Positions 53,294 through 62,841 are shown, counted from the stretch's first letter. The stretch is 64,000 nucleotides of DNA from Gloeocapsopsis crepidinum LEGE 06123 (GCF_015207655.1 NZ_JADEWN010000015.1:1-64000), one strand, 5' to 3'. Numbers and translations: made by a program. Notes: generated by a model not told the origin, from the sequence alone.

Positions 53294-56224
53294 TTAATCT
53301 GCCAAAATTTGTACTGTTCCCAACTGACCATCAATTTGCACTCGTTGACCGTCCTTTAAGATAACAGTGGCATTATGAATATCCATAACTGCTGGTAATC
53401 CATACTCCCGCGCTACAATTGCACCATGAGAGAGCCGTCCTCCCACTTCTGCAATCAGCCCGCCCGATCTTGCTAATAATGGTGCCCAACCAGAATCTGT
53501 GTACGGTACAACAAGAATCGTATCCTGGTCAATCTCAAAAGTTGCTTGCAAATTTCGTAGCACCTTCACACGCCCTATTACCTTACCAGGACTAGCACCG
53601 ATGCCTTTGAGTAGAGTAGCAGAGGGAGCAGAAGAAGAAGGAGAGGCTGGGGGAGCATTGCCATAAACTAAAAAAGGGACATCTAAGCCACGATCTTTCT
53701 CAAGTTGCGATCGCCGCTGTTCCACAAGTTCCTTTAACCGAGAACTCAGCTTGGAGTCACCATCCACAACCTGTCGTACTTCCGCGAATTCCAAAAAGAA
53801 AATGTCCCCCGTAGATGTCAGCAATCCCGACTGTATCCAAACACGCTCTAACGTCACAAAACGCCAACGCAAATGTGCCAACAACTGACTATAAACCTCA
53901 GTCACCTTCCCCTTCAAATCAACCCGCCCTTGTACTATCTTGCCTCGGCGTCCTCTGTCTTTAAAAGCTTTGATCGGAAGAAACCTCCAATCAAACTTTT
54001 CGCTGCGTCTGTGTGGTTCGTTTCCTCCTATACCTCCACTCCTGACAAACTGCACAAACAACTCTCGTACATACTGCGGTTCCTCTTTCCAAGTAGGCAC
54101 AGCAATATCAGTTCCTACCTCACTCAAATAGCCATAACGCTCTAACAACTGATCAAATCGTTGTAAAATTGCCCTACCTAGGTCTGTTGTAGCCAATTGA
54201 GTAAACACCTCTTCGGAAGACACATTTTGAGAATTAGGTAAAACACGACGCGCATCAGTTGCAAGTTGCACAAGCGATCGCATTGAAGCCACTTCAGGAG
54301 CCAGACTATTATCAATTTCTGTATCTTTCGTCTTGAAAATTGCCTGTCGTAAAGCCGCGCTTAAAGGTGCCAAAATGCTGTAATACGTTGCCCTTTTCAG
54401 CAACACCAGAATCGAGTCTATCTGTGATAGCAGTTGTACTGGATCGCGATCGCTGGAGTTCAACTCAATCAATGCTGGCTGGAAGTAGTGTCGATCGTCT
54501 TTTTGAAAATCCTTTGCTAGATTCAACTCGCGTCCTAATAAGCGCATTAATCCAGGGACATTGCGCACAGTAGAATTTAACGGGGGCTTACTAAATTTTG
54601 CACCCCGTGTCAAAAACTCCAAACTCTCTGGTGGTAAACCCATGCGTAAAAATATCTGCCCTAACAGTGAAGCATTGAAGTAAGCATAAGAATAATGCAG
54701 CGTTGCAGTTTGATTAAAATCTAAACCACGGGCGCGACTTCCCAAGACAATTGTAAAAATTTCTCCCCAAACGCCACAAGTTAAAGGACGATTGATTGAC
54801 CAAGTAAGCGGACGAATCAATCCTGGAATGACTTCTGCCGCAATTTTACGCGTCCAAATTGGTAGCAGCGTTGTAATTGGGCGCGATTGTAACAGCCACA
54901 ATGTTTGACCATCATAGCTCCATTCGATATCCTGGGGAATTCCGTGATAGCGTACTTCTAGATGTCGGGCTAAGAAAGCAACTTGTTGAATCAAACGAGG
55001 TGGGATGTCTCCCTCACCCTCAACGCTGAATGCTATGTTTTCTGGCAATACCCAGTTTTGGCTGTGTTCTAAGTCAGTTTGCGGCACAATAACGCGATAC
55101 TGCTCTGGTGTAAGTTGTCCTGAAACGACTTTGCTGGCGTCCCCTGGTAAAGCTTCAATCACAACAGCATCACCTTGCTGTGTCATCGGATCGCGACTAA
55201 ATGCTACTCCAGAAAAAACGCCTTGTATTTGTTTTTGAATGAGGGCAGCCATTGCTGATTCTGGCAAACCGCGTTGTTTGCGATATTCTATCGCTGCTGG
55301 ATTGTCGTAAGAAGCTAAAACCGTAGCGATCGCCTGCTGCAATTGCTCTTTACTTGTCACACCTAAAACAGTTTTATACTGTCCCGCTGCTGATGCTTGT
55401 TGAGAATCTTCACCTACGGCTGAGGAACGTACAACTAAGGGAGATTCTAAGGGTAAATAGTTAACGAGAGGTTCTGAGTCATCACCAGGAGGAAGTACCC
55501 AACCTGTTGGTACAGGGTAGCCCCAGCGGATTAATTGTGAAAGTGTTGCTGCTTTCTGTCCGACTTGAGCTGCTGTCAACTCATCACTTAAGGAAACTAT
55601 GGCTTTATCACCACGAAAAAAGCGAAACACTTTTTGCGACTCCGTGTGTCCTGCATTTGTTGCTAAGTCGAGATCGTCAGGCATTTTTTGATAAATCCAT
55701 CCCAGTAAAACTGCTAGAGCGATCGCTGCGACAATTCGATCGGAATCATGAGGACGTAGCAGTGCAGTTAGTAAGGGAAACAAAATTAAGACCCCAATTT
55801 TTCCCAATTGCCTTTCTCGTAAGACGGTGAAACTAATTCCACCAATCAGAAATACTAACCCTGCAACAACGGGATCGTGAACGATGAAGCCCCAAACAAC
55901 ATTTGTTGTCCCTGCACCTCCACCTATCCAATAACGTCCCATTACTAAGGCAATTAAAGCAATTAACTCCCAAACTGAAGCTTGCGGAAAGAATGCCCGT
56001 GCTAAAAGAACAGCCGCTATGCCTTTTAAGGCTTCAGAGAGAACGGCAAGAACACCTGCAAGTTTACCGCCATGATAAAACGCTGCGGACACACTGATAT
56101 TACCTGTACCTGAGTTCGCTAAATTATGTCCAGTCAGCGCTGATACAATCCAAGCAATGAGTGGTAATCCGCCAATAAGGGGACAGATCAAAAAGATAGC
56201 GATCGCACCCCAGACTTGCAGCAT
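53294..56224 (-). CDS. Fusion of PlsY-like membrane domain with PEP-synthase/PPDK-like domains
   Basis: A 976-aa protein. Residues about 1-190 form a membrane domain with the layout of glycerol-3-phosphate acyltransferase PlsY (SGTGNISVSAAFYHGGKL, about 38-55; MGRYWIGGGAGTTNVVWG, about 95-112), but the canonical FKGGKG motif of PlsY is altered. About 205-455 is an ATP-grasp domain of the PEP synthase/PPDK type (VGQKAATLSQLIRWGYPVPTGW, LVVRSSAVGEDSQQASAAGQY, VFSGVAFSRDP, PQDIEWSYDGQTLWLLQSRP). A less conserved middle follows, and the C-terminal phosphohistidine domain has GGRLSHGAIVAREYGLPAV (catalytic His). No PEP/pyruvate-binding barrel is visible. It may phosphorylate or carry a phosphate for a lipid-linked substrate; that is inference. 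It is upstream of the lipid kinase and ExoD. Confidence 0.85.
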   Translation of the reverse strand: MLQVWGAIAIFLICPLIGGLPLIAWIVSALTGHNLANSGTGNISVSAAFYHGGKLAGVLAVLSEALKGIAAVLLARAFFPQASVWELIALIALVMGRYWIGGGAGTTNVVWGFIVHDPVVAGLVFLIGGISFTVLRERQLGKIGVLILFPLLTALLRPHDSDRIVAAIALAVLLGWIYQKMPDDLDLATNAGHTESQKVFRFFRGDKAIVSLSDELTAAQVGQKAATLSQLIRWGYPVPTGWVLPPGDDSEPLVNYLPLESPLVVRSSAVGEDSQQASAAGQYKTVLGVTSKEQLQQAIATVLASYDNPAAIEYRKQRGLPESAMAALIQKQIQGVFSGVAFSRDPMTQQGDAVVIEALPGDASKVVSGQLTPEQYRVIVPQTDLEHSQNWVLPENIAFSVEGEGDIPPRLIQQVAFLARHLEVRYHGIPQDIEWSYDGQTLWLLQSRPITTLLPIWTRKIAAEVIPGLIRPLTWSINRPLTCGVWGEIFTIVLGSRARGLDFNQTATLHYSYAYFNASLLGQIFLRMGLPPESLEFLTRGAKFSKPPLNSTVRNVPGLMRLLGRELNLAKDFQKDDRHYFQPALIELNSSDRDPVQLLSQIDSILVLLKRATYYSILAPLSAALRQAIFKTKDTEIDNSLAPEVASMRSLVQLATDARRVLPNSQNVSSEEVFTQLATTDLGRAILQRFDQLLERYGYLSEVGTDIAVPTWKEEPQYVRELFVQFVRSGGIGGNEPHRRSEKFDWRFLPIKAFKDRGRRGKIVQGRVDLKGKVTEVYSQLLAHLRWRFVTLERVWIQSGLLTSTGDIFFLEFAEVRQVVDGDSKLSSRLKELVEQRRSQLEKDRGLDVPFLVYGNAPPASPSSSAPSATLLKGIGASPGKVIGRVKVLRNLQATFEIDQDTILVVPYTDSGWAPLLARSGGLIAEVGGRLSHGAIVAREYGLPAVMDIHNATVILKDGQRVQIDGQLGTVQILAD

Positions 56225-56431
56225 TTGAGAATTAGGAATTACGGTTTATGGGTTGTTCTTCCAGTTGATCGGAGCAACGACGAAGATCATTTTTACTTCT
56301 TTTTTACTTTAAAGTAATACCTAGAGGTATTGCAAAGCTCAAGCCTAATAGCTAATAATTTAGCGCATGCAGAAGCCTGCTCTCCTTTACGAAAAGCAAA
56401 CTATGTAAAATTCCTCATTTCCACAACCTAG
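56225..56431. other. Spacer between PlsY-like fusion and small membrane protein genes
   Basis: AT-rich, no gene or RNA recognised. Confidence 0.4.
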
Positions 56432-56569
56432 TTATTGAGCATAAGCAACCTGCAATGCCCATAAAATGAGGACTGTAATTGAACCTAATATCAGCATTGT
56501 TGAAATTGCAACTGCTTTTGGGGAATCGGCTCCTTTAAACTTCATAATTCCACGATCTAAGTCAGACAT
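56432..56569 (-). CDS. Small single-TM conserved cyanobacterial protein (Psb35/Ssl2148-like?)
   Basis: A 45-aa reading frame beginning MSDLDRGIMKFKGADSPKAV, followed by one helix (AISTMLILGSITVLILWALQ) and a short end (VAYAQ). The ATG is preceded by GGAG at a good distance. The sequence looks like a conserved cyanobacterial one-helix protein; I recall Ssl2148-type proteins, named Psb35 and linked to photosystem II assembly, with this kind of start, but I cannot check this. It lies in a gene-free stretch and has strong coding character on the minus strand. Confidence 0.75.
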   Translation of the reverse strand: MSDLDRGIMKFKGADSPKAVAISTMLILGSITVLILWALQVAYAQ

Positions 56570-56863
56570 GTAAATTCTCCTTCAACGACAGAGTGTTGAT
56601 TTTGCCCGTTTCGATTTTAGTATCTTTGTTCGTTAATTTGTAAAACTTATAATTAAAATACTCTTTTTTATGCTAAAAGCTGACTACAATTTTTATCTAT
56701 CCGCAGAAAAACAGATTAATGAAACTGATAGGTAATTAATAAGATGCATACTTCACTTATCATACATAATCTGGTTAAACAAGTAACTAAAACAAAAAAC
56801 AGCCCTCATCTTTTCAGATTGGGCTGTCACTTGCAGTTAATTTTGTGATGTTCTGAAGAAAGC
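56570..56863. other. Spacer with a terminator for the oxidoreductase gene
   Basis: AT-rich. It carries the promoter side of the 45-aa gene and the terminator of the upstream-lying minus-strand oxidoreductase gene. Confidence 0.5.
56793..56827 (-). terminator. Rho-independent terminator of the oxidoreductase gene
   Basis: On the minus strand: ACAGCCC, a loop stabilised by an inner ATC/GAT pair, GGGCTGT, then a T-rich run of six T. It lies about 37 bp after the stop at 56864. Confidence 0.85.
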
Positions 56864-57928
56864 TTAGATAACGACAGCAGAACCATTACGTTGATAAAGC
56901 TCTACTTCTTCTTTCCAAGCTTTCCCATCTAAAGCCATCTGCTCAATAGAACTAGCTAAACGCAAAGCCTTAAGTGCTTGCTCGCCTCCTACAGAAGGTT
57001 GATTACCACCGCGTACGCATGACACAAAGTGTTCTAATTCTGCATGTAGAGGTTCAATGTTACTTGTGTAAACTTTTTCAATCAAACCATCTTGACGATA
57101 AAGTACTTGACCATAATCCGTCATGTAGTTAGCGGTTGTCTGACGGTGAATCAAAATTTCGTTATTTAGAAAATCTGCTTCTGTCAGGGAATTTTTACAA
57201 TGAGCCGCAATCCGCCGAATTTTGCGATGAGTCACTTTGCTAGCAGTGAGTGTCGCAACAATTCCATTAGCAAAGCCGAGAATCGCGGTGACGTAATCTA
57301 AGTAACCAGAACCAGCAGCGCGACTACCACTAGCGGTTAGTTTAACAATGGGTGCGCCTGCTAACTCAAGTAACAAGTCAATGTCATGAATCATCAAATC
57401 CAGCACAACCGAAACATCGTTTGCTCGCTGGGAATAAGGACTCATGCGATGTGCTTCTAAAGCCAGTAATTCTTCTGTTTTCAGAACTTTGCTGAGTTCT
57501 TGAAATGCTGGGTTAAAGCGCTCAATATGACCTACTTGTAAGATACACTGCGATTGGGCTGCGGCATTTACTAAAGATTCAGCTTCAGCAATACTGGCAG
57601 CAATGGGCTTCTCGATCAAAACATGAATTCCCGCCTGGAGACAGGTCATCCCGACAGCGTGATGCAAGCGGGTGGGAACAGCAATGCAAACTGCCTCGAC
57701 ATGAGGCAGCAAATCGCGGTAATCTTCAAAAAAACGGATGCGGTACTTGCTAGCAATATCTAGTCCCCGCTCGACGTTGATATCGGCAACACCAATTAGT
57801 TCTACATCTTTGAGTAAACTCAGAATACGGGTATGATGTTGTCCCATGTTGCCTACTCCAATCACGCCAACACGGATTGGTTGAGGCTGGTTGCGCTGTA
57901 AATGAGGGATGGGTTGTCCCACTGTCAT
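56864..57928 (-). CDS. Gfo/Idh/MocA family oxidoreductase
   Basis: A 354-aa NAD(P)-dependent oxidoreductase for sugar-type substrates. The Rossmann motif is VGVIGVGNMGQHHTRI (about residues 19-34); the family EKPIAAS motif with its conserved Lys is in HVLIEKPIAASIAEAE (about 108-123), and the C-terminal domain has MIHDIDLLLELAG with the catalytic His/Asp pair. Substrates in the family include UDP-sugar acids and inositol; the target here is open. The ATG at 57928 (MTVGQPIPHLQ) is preferred, as the extra 17 codons before it show no similarity. It is monocistronic with its own terminator. Confidence 0.88.
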   Translation of the reverse strand: MTVGQPIPHLQRNQPQPIRVGVIGVGNMGQHHTRILSLLKDVELIGVADINVERGLDIASKYRIRFFEDYRDLLPHVEAVCIAVPTRLHHAVGMTCLQAGIHVLIEKPIAASIAEAESLVNAAAQSQCILQVGHIERFNPAFQELSKVLKTEELLALEAHRMSPYSQRANDVSVVLDLMIHDIDLLLELAGAPIVKLTASGSRAAGSGYLDYVTAILGFANGIVATLTASKVTHRKIRRIAAHCKNSLTEADFLNNEILIHRQTTANYMTDYGQVLYRQDGLIEKVYTSNIEPLHAELEHFVSCVRGGNQPSVGGEQALKALRLASSIEQMALDGKAWKEEVELYQRNGSAVVI

Positions 57929-58265
57929 GCTTTGCACTCCTCTGTCTTCTCCTCCACCACCAAAACTATCAAGACGCATCTATAACAGCGCCAATACGCA
58001 ATTTTGACTGGATTACAGTCTCAAATCATCCAGATGGTAGCATAATGACTCTATTTATGAAGAATTTCAAATTTACTTATATGTTCCGCAGATTGTTACG
58101 TTTATCACCAAGCTAGGTTTCAATCATTGTGATTTTGCTGAGGTGTATAGCGTAGGCGCAATGTGTCACTTTCTGACCTGTCCATTATGAATGGACTAGG
58201 GGGTGAGGGCTAGAAGTTAAGGGAAATTAGAAAGCAAATAGATTGTCAAGTTAAGAGGTTTACTG

Positions 58266-58976
58266 ATGAAAGCGGTCATTTTATTGTCTGGAGGTTTAGA
58301 CTCTTCTACGGTACTGTACCAAGCAGTGGCAGATGGTTACAAGTGCCATGCACTCTCATTTGATTATCAACAGCGACATCAACGCGAATTAAAAGCCGCG
58401 ATCGCGATCGCCCAATCGACTCAAGTACTGGCTCATAAGTTGGTAACTTTTGACTTACGTTCTTGGGGGGGTTCGGCATTAACCGATACCAGTATTGCTT
58501 TACCAAGCGATCGTTCTGTGTCAGAGATGTCTCAAGATATTCCTGTCACATACGTTCCTGCCCGCAACACAATTTTTTTAAGTTTTGCCTTAGCCTACGC
58601 AGAAACAATCACCGCAGAGCGTGTTTATATAGGTGTTAATGCCCTTGACTACTCAGGATATCCTGATTGTCGTCCTGACTATATTCAAGCAATGCAAGAA
58701 GTTTTTCGTCTCGGTACCAAGCAAGGACGTGAGGGACAACCAATCGCAATTGAGACGCCTTTAATTAACTTGAAAAAAACAGAAATTATTCAATTAGGCA
58801 ATCAGCTAGGTGTACCTTGGGAAAAAACTTGGTCTTGCTATGCTGGAGGTGGCATTGCCTGTGGTGTTTGTGATGCTTGCCGCTTACGCTTAGCAGCTTT
58901 TGTAGAATTGGGATTGGAAGATCCGATTCCCTACCGCGCGCAAACTTATCAAAAAGGGGTGAGGAGTGAGGGGTGA
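58266..58976 (+). CDS. queC: 7-cyano-7-deazaguanine synthase
   Basis: Makes preQ0 from 7-carboxy-7-deazaguanine with ATP and ammonia on the queuosine pathway. At 236 aa it has the usual size. The PP-loop is LLSGGLDSSTVLYQA (about residues 6-20), QRHQRELKAAIAIA follows, YVPARNTIFLSFALAYAE is the conserved middle block, and the zinc-binding cysteines are in SCYAGGGIACGVCDACRLR near residues 196-214. The tail ends in a GAGTGAG-type repeat, shared with other spacers here. Confidence 0.94.
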   Translation: MKAVILLSGGLDSSTVLYQAVADGYKCHALSFDYQQRHQRELKAAIAIAQSTQVLAHKLVTFDLRSWGGSALTDTSIALPSDRSVSEMSQDIPVTYVPARNTIFLSFALAYAETITAERVYIGVNALDYSGYPDCRPDYIQAMQEVFRLGTKQGREGQPIAIETPLINLKKTEIIQLGNQLGVPWEKTWSCYAGGGIACGVCDACRLRLAAFVELGLEDPIPYRAQTYQKGVRSEG

Positions 58977-59111
58977 GAAAAAACAATATTCTGTTGAGAC
59001 TAAGTTTATTTAGATATATTTGGCTGTTGGCGGTAATCTATGTAGTAGCAAGCGATTAGATGGGCGATCGCGTTATATTAAGGAATATAAAGAGTTTTTT
59101 CATAAATCACT

Positions 59112-59762
59112 ATGCTGTTTGGACTTGGTAAAAAATCAACGCTACCTAAACCAGAAGAAGCCTTGCCAGGACGTGCGGCAAAGATGTCAGTTCCCGAACG
59201 TCACTTTGTTAACGGCAATCCTCTACAGCCGCCATACCCCGATGGTATGGAAATCGCCATGTTTGGTTTGGGTTGCTTTTGGGGAGCAGAACGTAAATTC
59301 TGGCAGCTAGATGGAGTCTTTGTTACGGCGGTAGGTTACGCGGCAGGTATTACACCGAATCCTACTTATCAAGAAGTTTGCACAGGAAGGACAGGACATA
59401 ACGAAGTTGTGCTTGTTGTGTTTGACCCTAAAGTTATCAGCTACGAGCAACTCTTGAAAACCTTTTGGGAAAGTCACGATCCTACTCAAGGAATGCGTCA
59501 AGGAAATGATGTAGGCACACAATACCGCTCTGGAATTTATGTATACTCTGAAACTCAGAAAAAACTAGCTGAAGCTTCCAAAGAAGCTTATCAACAAGCT
59601 CTGAGTGCAGCAGGGTACAAAACAATTACAACAGAAATTCTAGATGCTCCTGAATTTTATTATGCTGAAGGCTATCACCAACAGTATTTAGCAAAAAACC
59701 CTAACGGCTACTGTGGCTTAGGTGGAACTAATGTTGCCTGCCCTGTCGGGATTCAAGTTTAA
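59112..59762 (+). CDS. msrA: Peptide-methionine (S)-S-oxide reductase
   Basis: Reduces methionine-S-sulfoxide in proteins as part of oxidative-stress repair. A 216-aa protein with the catalytic GCFWGAER motif (about residues 54-61), followed by [45 protein letters not shown] and a C-terminal end containing a Cys pair region ([18 protein letters not shown]), where the resolving Cys is expected. It is monocistronic. A catalase remnant follows on the opposite strand. Confidence 0.94.
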   Translation: MLFGLGKKSTLPKPEEALPGRAAKMSVPERHFVNGNPLQPPYPDGMEIAMFGLGCFWGAERKFWQLDGVFVTAVGYAAGITPNPTYQEVCTGRTGHNEVVLVVFDPKVISYEQLLKTFWESHDPTQGMRQGNDVGTQYRSGIYVYSETQKKLAEASKEAYQQALSAAGYKTITTEILDAPEFYYAEGYHQQYLAKNPNGYCGLGGTNVACPVGIQV

Positions 59763-60413
59763 TTGAGATGCGGTTGCTTGAAATTAGGCACGATAGCTGC
59801 CGTTCTTTCTGAGGCAATAAATTCAGATAAAGGTAATAGGTACTGTGAGTAGGGGTGTTTAAATACACTCCTTTTAATAGTAAATTTACGGAGGAAAACG
59901 TTACATGACTTATACCGTAACAGGCTGAGGATTATCCTGTTGGTTGTGTTATAGCATGCGAGAGTCAATTTATATACTTAACGCCTGAGCAACGCGCCGA
60001 CCGTAATCGACATCAGCTCGGAAAAAGTGGCACAGTTGCCGTATTTAAATATCTTGTCTTGTGCTCCACTTAGCGCCCCAGCGATCGCTTGTGCTGTACG
60101 GTTTTCTTCTTCAGAAAAGATGCGCCAGAGATTACCTGCTTGAGTATAGTCATCTTGTGAGATTACGAACACTCATGCCAACGCTGAGGTAAATTGATTT
60201 TAGTCATAACGACTATAACTTGACAGGGAAGTTGGAAAATGTTTTTCCATTTGTGGCGTAATCATAGTGATGCCAATACGAGTGCAAATAAATTCGCTGC
60301 TATACAAACAAAGTTTACGTAAGTAAAAAAACTGATATAAATTCTATTTAACTGCATAAAATTACACTTCGCTTAATAGCTCCGAAGGGAGTCGAAGGGC
60401 ATCTTGTTTGATA
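59763..60413. other. Gene-poor region with catalase remnant
   Basis: Besides the catalase remnant, no credible gene is seen. A plus-strand ATG with a good ribosome-binding site near 59890-59904 (GGAGGAAAACGTTACATG) opens only a seven-codon frame ending in TGA, suggesting a broken or leader-type frame. Confidence 0.45.
59971..60172 (-). pseudogene. katE: C-terminal remnant of a catalase gene
   Basis: The minus-strand reading from 60172 gives QDDYTQAGNLWRIFSEEE...GALSGAQDKI, the conserved region near the C-terminus of monofunctional haem catalases. The frame then shifts by one base near 60035, and QLCHFFRADVDYGRRVAQAL follows in the new frame to a TAA at 59971-59973. Only about 70 of some 500 codons remain; the catalytic N-terminal part (His and Tyr haem ligand) is absent. 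It is a decayed leftover without function. Confidence 0.75.
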
Positions 60414-61820
60414 TTACTCTTGATGTTCGTTAGTGAATGTTGGCTGAAGACGGCGAATGCGGATGTGTTGTAAACGCGGTCCTTGGGCTAATGTTACTGT
60501 AAATTCTAAGTTTTGGTAGTGTAAAGTTTCCCCGATCGCCGGAACTTTTTGAAGTTGGTAAAGCAGGAAACCACCTAGTGTTTGATAGTCATCGCGTAGC
60601 GGTAGATCTAATTTTAGTAACTCATTTAGTTCTTCAAGATTCATCTGTGCTTGCACAAGAAAAGTTTGTTCGTCCAAGTTTTGCACGAGTAACTCATCTG
60701 TAGTTGCGAGTTCGCTTGTATTACCAATGATTTGAGCAACTAGATCTTGAATTGTAATCAAGCCGACAGTACCACCAAATTCATTGACAACAATTACTAT
60801 TGGTAGGTGCGATCGCTGCATCAGTGGTAGCAATTCACTTAAAGGCATGTATTCAGGAACAAACCTTGCTGGGTGAAGCCAAGGATTAATTTTTGTGTCT
60901 AACGATAACTTGCCCAAAACTAAAGGCTTTGCAAGTTCCTTAAAATGAACAATCCCCCGCACATCATCCAAAGACTTACCAATAATTGGATAACGAGAGT
61001 GTCCAGTTGTCGCCATTTCTTTAAGTAAGGTTTGAAACGTTGCGTCCTCTGGTAAAGCAACAATTCCAGTGCGTGGTACCATAATTTCTTCTGCGGTAAC
61101 ATCGCCAAATTCAAAAATATTATTGAGTAGCTCGCGTTCTTCGGCTTCTAACCCCGTTGATTCTCGTTCGGTCGCGATGATTAATTGTAACTCTTCGGAA
61201 GTTACTGGAGGAAGCCAAGCTTGACCTGTATATTGAATTCCGACAACTCGCAGCAGCAAGCGTGTAGATTGATTCAAAATCCAGATAAAGGGAGTAAAAA
61301 AACGCGCGATCGCTTTAACCGGTAGCGCCAACAACCTTGCCAAGCGTTCAGAGTAAAGTAATGCGACTGACTTAGGACACAGTTCTCCCAAAACAATTTG
61401 GAGATATGCTACCAAAAAAAAAGCTAAGGGAATTGATAGCGAGTGCGCCACTCTGATCCGCATAACATCAGATAAGGGTAACTGTGTCAGCCCAGTAGCA
61501 ACGAGTACAGCCATAGTACTTTCTCCAATCCAGCCAAGCGCCAAACTCGATAAAGTAATTCCTAATTGAGTTGTAGATAGTAAGCGATCAATACTATGTT
61601 GCAGGGCTTGAAGTGTAATAGCAGGAGCATCTCCAGCTTCGACTAATTGGTGAATGCGCGATCGCCGTACAGACACCATAGAAAACTCGGCTGTCACAAA
61701 AAAGGCATTAATTGCAATGAGCAATAACACCGACAGTAGACGTAACCAAATGTCTGAGATAAACAACGGTGATACAGCCAACAGCGGAACAATACAGAAA
61801 ACTATCGGCAAGTGAGACAT
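60414..61820 (-). CDS. CNNM/CorC family protein (DUF21-CBS-CorC_HlyC)
   Basis: A 468-aa membrane protein. Residues about 25-205 form the DUF21 transmembrane domain, with NAFFVTAEFSMVSVRRSRIHQL and TTQLGITLSSLALGWIGE. A pair of CBS domains follows (about 225-345; IMVPRTGIVALPEDATFQTLL, then GHSRYPIIGKSLDDVRGIVHFKEL). The end is a CorC/HlyC-like transporter-associated domain (about 365-455). The group is implicated in Mg2+ or cation handling; older annotations call it haemolysin. It is monocistronic; the next minus-strand gene lies 56 bp upstream. Confidence 0.9.
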   Translation of the reverse strand: MSHLPIVFCIVPLLAVSPLFISDIWLRLLSVLLLIAINAFFVTAEFSMVSVRRSRIHQLVEAGDAPAITLQALQHSIDRLLSTTQLGITLSSLALGWIGESTMAVLVATGLTQLPLSDVMRIRVAHSLSIPLAFFLVAYLQIVLGELCPKSVALLYSERLARLLALPVKAIARFFTPFIWILNQSTRLLLRVVGIQYTGQAWLPPVTSEELQLIIATERESTGLEAEERELLNNIFEFGDVTAEEIMVPRTGIVALPEDATFQTLLKEMATTGHSRYPIIGKSLDDVRGIVHFKELAKPLVLGKLSLDTKINPWLHPARFVPEYMPLSELLPLMQRSHLPIVIVVNEFGGTVGLITIQDLVAQIIGNTSELATTDELLVQNLDEQTFLVQAQMNLEELNELLKLDLPLRDDYQTLGGFLLYQLQKVPAIGETLHYQNLEFTVTLAQGPRLQHIRIRRLQPTFTNEHQE

Positions 61821-61876
61821 CAGTTTGATTCCAGATGATCGCGGTCTACCTTGCTCGAATTAAGATACTACACTAC

Positions 61877-62560
61877 CTAAATTTTGACAGGAATTTCAGA
61901 CACTTGCAGTTTAAGTTGCTGCTCCGGATAATCTGTCAATCGTAAAGACAGTTTTTCAACATCATCTAGAGCAGTTGAGGGAATACTGAGAATGCCAGAA
62001 ATTGGTTTACCATCTGGCGGTAACTTCTCCGGTAAACCTTCAGCATTTGCAATTAAAGGGCGTCCGTGGTTATCAGTGACATCCATAAAACTATATAAAA
62101 AGCGCACTGTGCGATCGCTTTCATTTTTGAGATTCAATCTAAGCTGCAAAGTTCCGCCAGAATATTGCGCTGAGACCACCTCTAGCATGACACCGCGATC
62201 GCGATTGACTAAAGGAAATCCAGGTTGATTTGCGGCTACTACTAACTGTGCTTTTGGTTTGGCACTAGACTGAGTATCATTTTTTTGTGGCTGTGGTTCG
62301 GGCTTGGCATTTTTGCCTTTTCCTTCTATTCTTGCCCGAACATTGGTGAGAATATCTTGCTCTTTCAACATTACTACTGCCCGTTGTTGCGAGCCTCCTG
62401 AAGGAGCTTTAGCTTTACTTGTGGGGCGAGTATCGGGTTGTGTCACGCTTTCAAGTGCTTCGCTACCGATGGTAAACCCCCATACTGCACTGACGTAACC
62501 TGCTACTGCCATGAGAACTAATAAGAGCAAACTGAGCGCTACAGTAGAATTTATTTTCAT
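61877..62560 (-). CDS. Membrane-anchored protein of unknown function
   Basis: A 227-aa protein. A single N-terminal transmembrane helix (about residues 7-30, VALSLLLLVLMAVAGYVSAVWGFTIG) is followed by a Lys/Pro-rich, probably disordered linker to about residue 108. A C-terminal beta-rich domain (about 118-227, with LQLRLNLKNESDRTVRFLYSFMDV) looks like an extracytoplasmic sandwich fold. I cannot name the family. It lies 56 bp upstream of the CNNM gene on the same strand and may share its transcript. Confidence 0.7.
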   Translation of the reverse strand: MKINSTVALSLLLLVLMAVAGYVSAVWGFTIGSEALESVTQPDTRPTSKAKAPSGGSQQRAVVMLKEQDILTNVRARIEGKGKNAKPEPQPQKNDTQSSAKPKAQLVVAANQPGFPLVNRDRGVMLEVVSAQYSGGTLQLRLNLKNESDRTVRFLYSFMDVTDNHGRPLIANAEGLPEKLPPDGKPISGILSIPSTALDDVEKLSLRLTDYPEQQLKLQVSEIPVKI

Positions 62561-62747
62561 TGGTTATTTAATATACAAGTTGCTGCTCAACACATTGTTT
62601 GCTGTGTCTATTTAATTATCTTATTATTAGAACCATAGCATTGAGCAATGACTAAACTGCATTGCATGAGCAATAATAGTATAAAGATGATATGCTAATA
62701 TGTCAGCTACAACAAGCCATTTGAGTAGTTGATTGTGCAAAAAATTA

Positions 62748-62820
62748 CGGCAGTTGGCCGAGCGGTTGAGGCAGCGAACTCATAATTCGCCTTAGGCAGG
62801 TTCAACTCCTGCACTGCCGA
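62748..62820 (+). tRNA. tRNA with CAT anticodon (Met, or Ile2 if modified)
   Basis: A 73-nt cloverleaf. Acceptor CGGCAGT pairs with ACTGCCG; the D-arm is GCCGAGCGGTTGAGGC. The anticodon stem GCGAA/TTCGC holds loop CTCATAA, giving anticodon CAT, and the T-arm GCAGGTTCAACTCCTGC closes the molecule. The D-arm is unlike that of the initiator. CAT may mean elongator Met or lysidine-modified Ile; the sequence alone does not decide. Confidence 0.9.
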
Positions 62821-62841
62821 TTTTAATATTTTTAAAAACTT

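Noticed and set aside
59759-59968. 69-codon minus-strand ORF between msrA and the catalase relic
   Set aside because: No family match or ribosome-binding site; it starts inside the relic's downstream flank.
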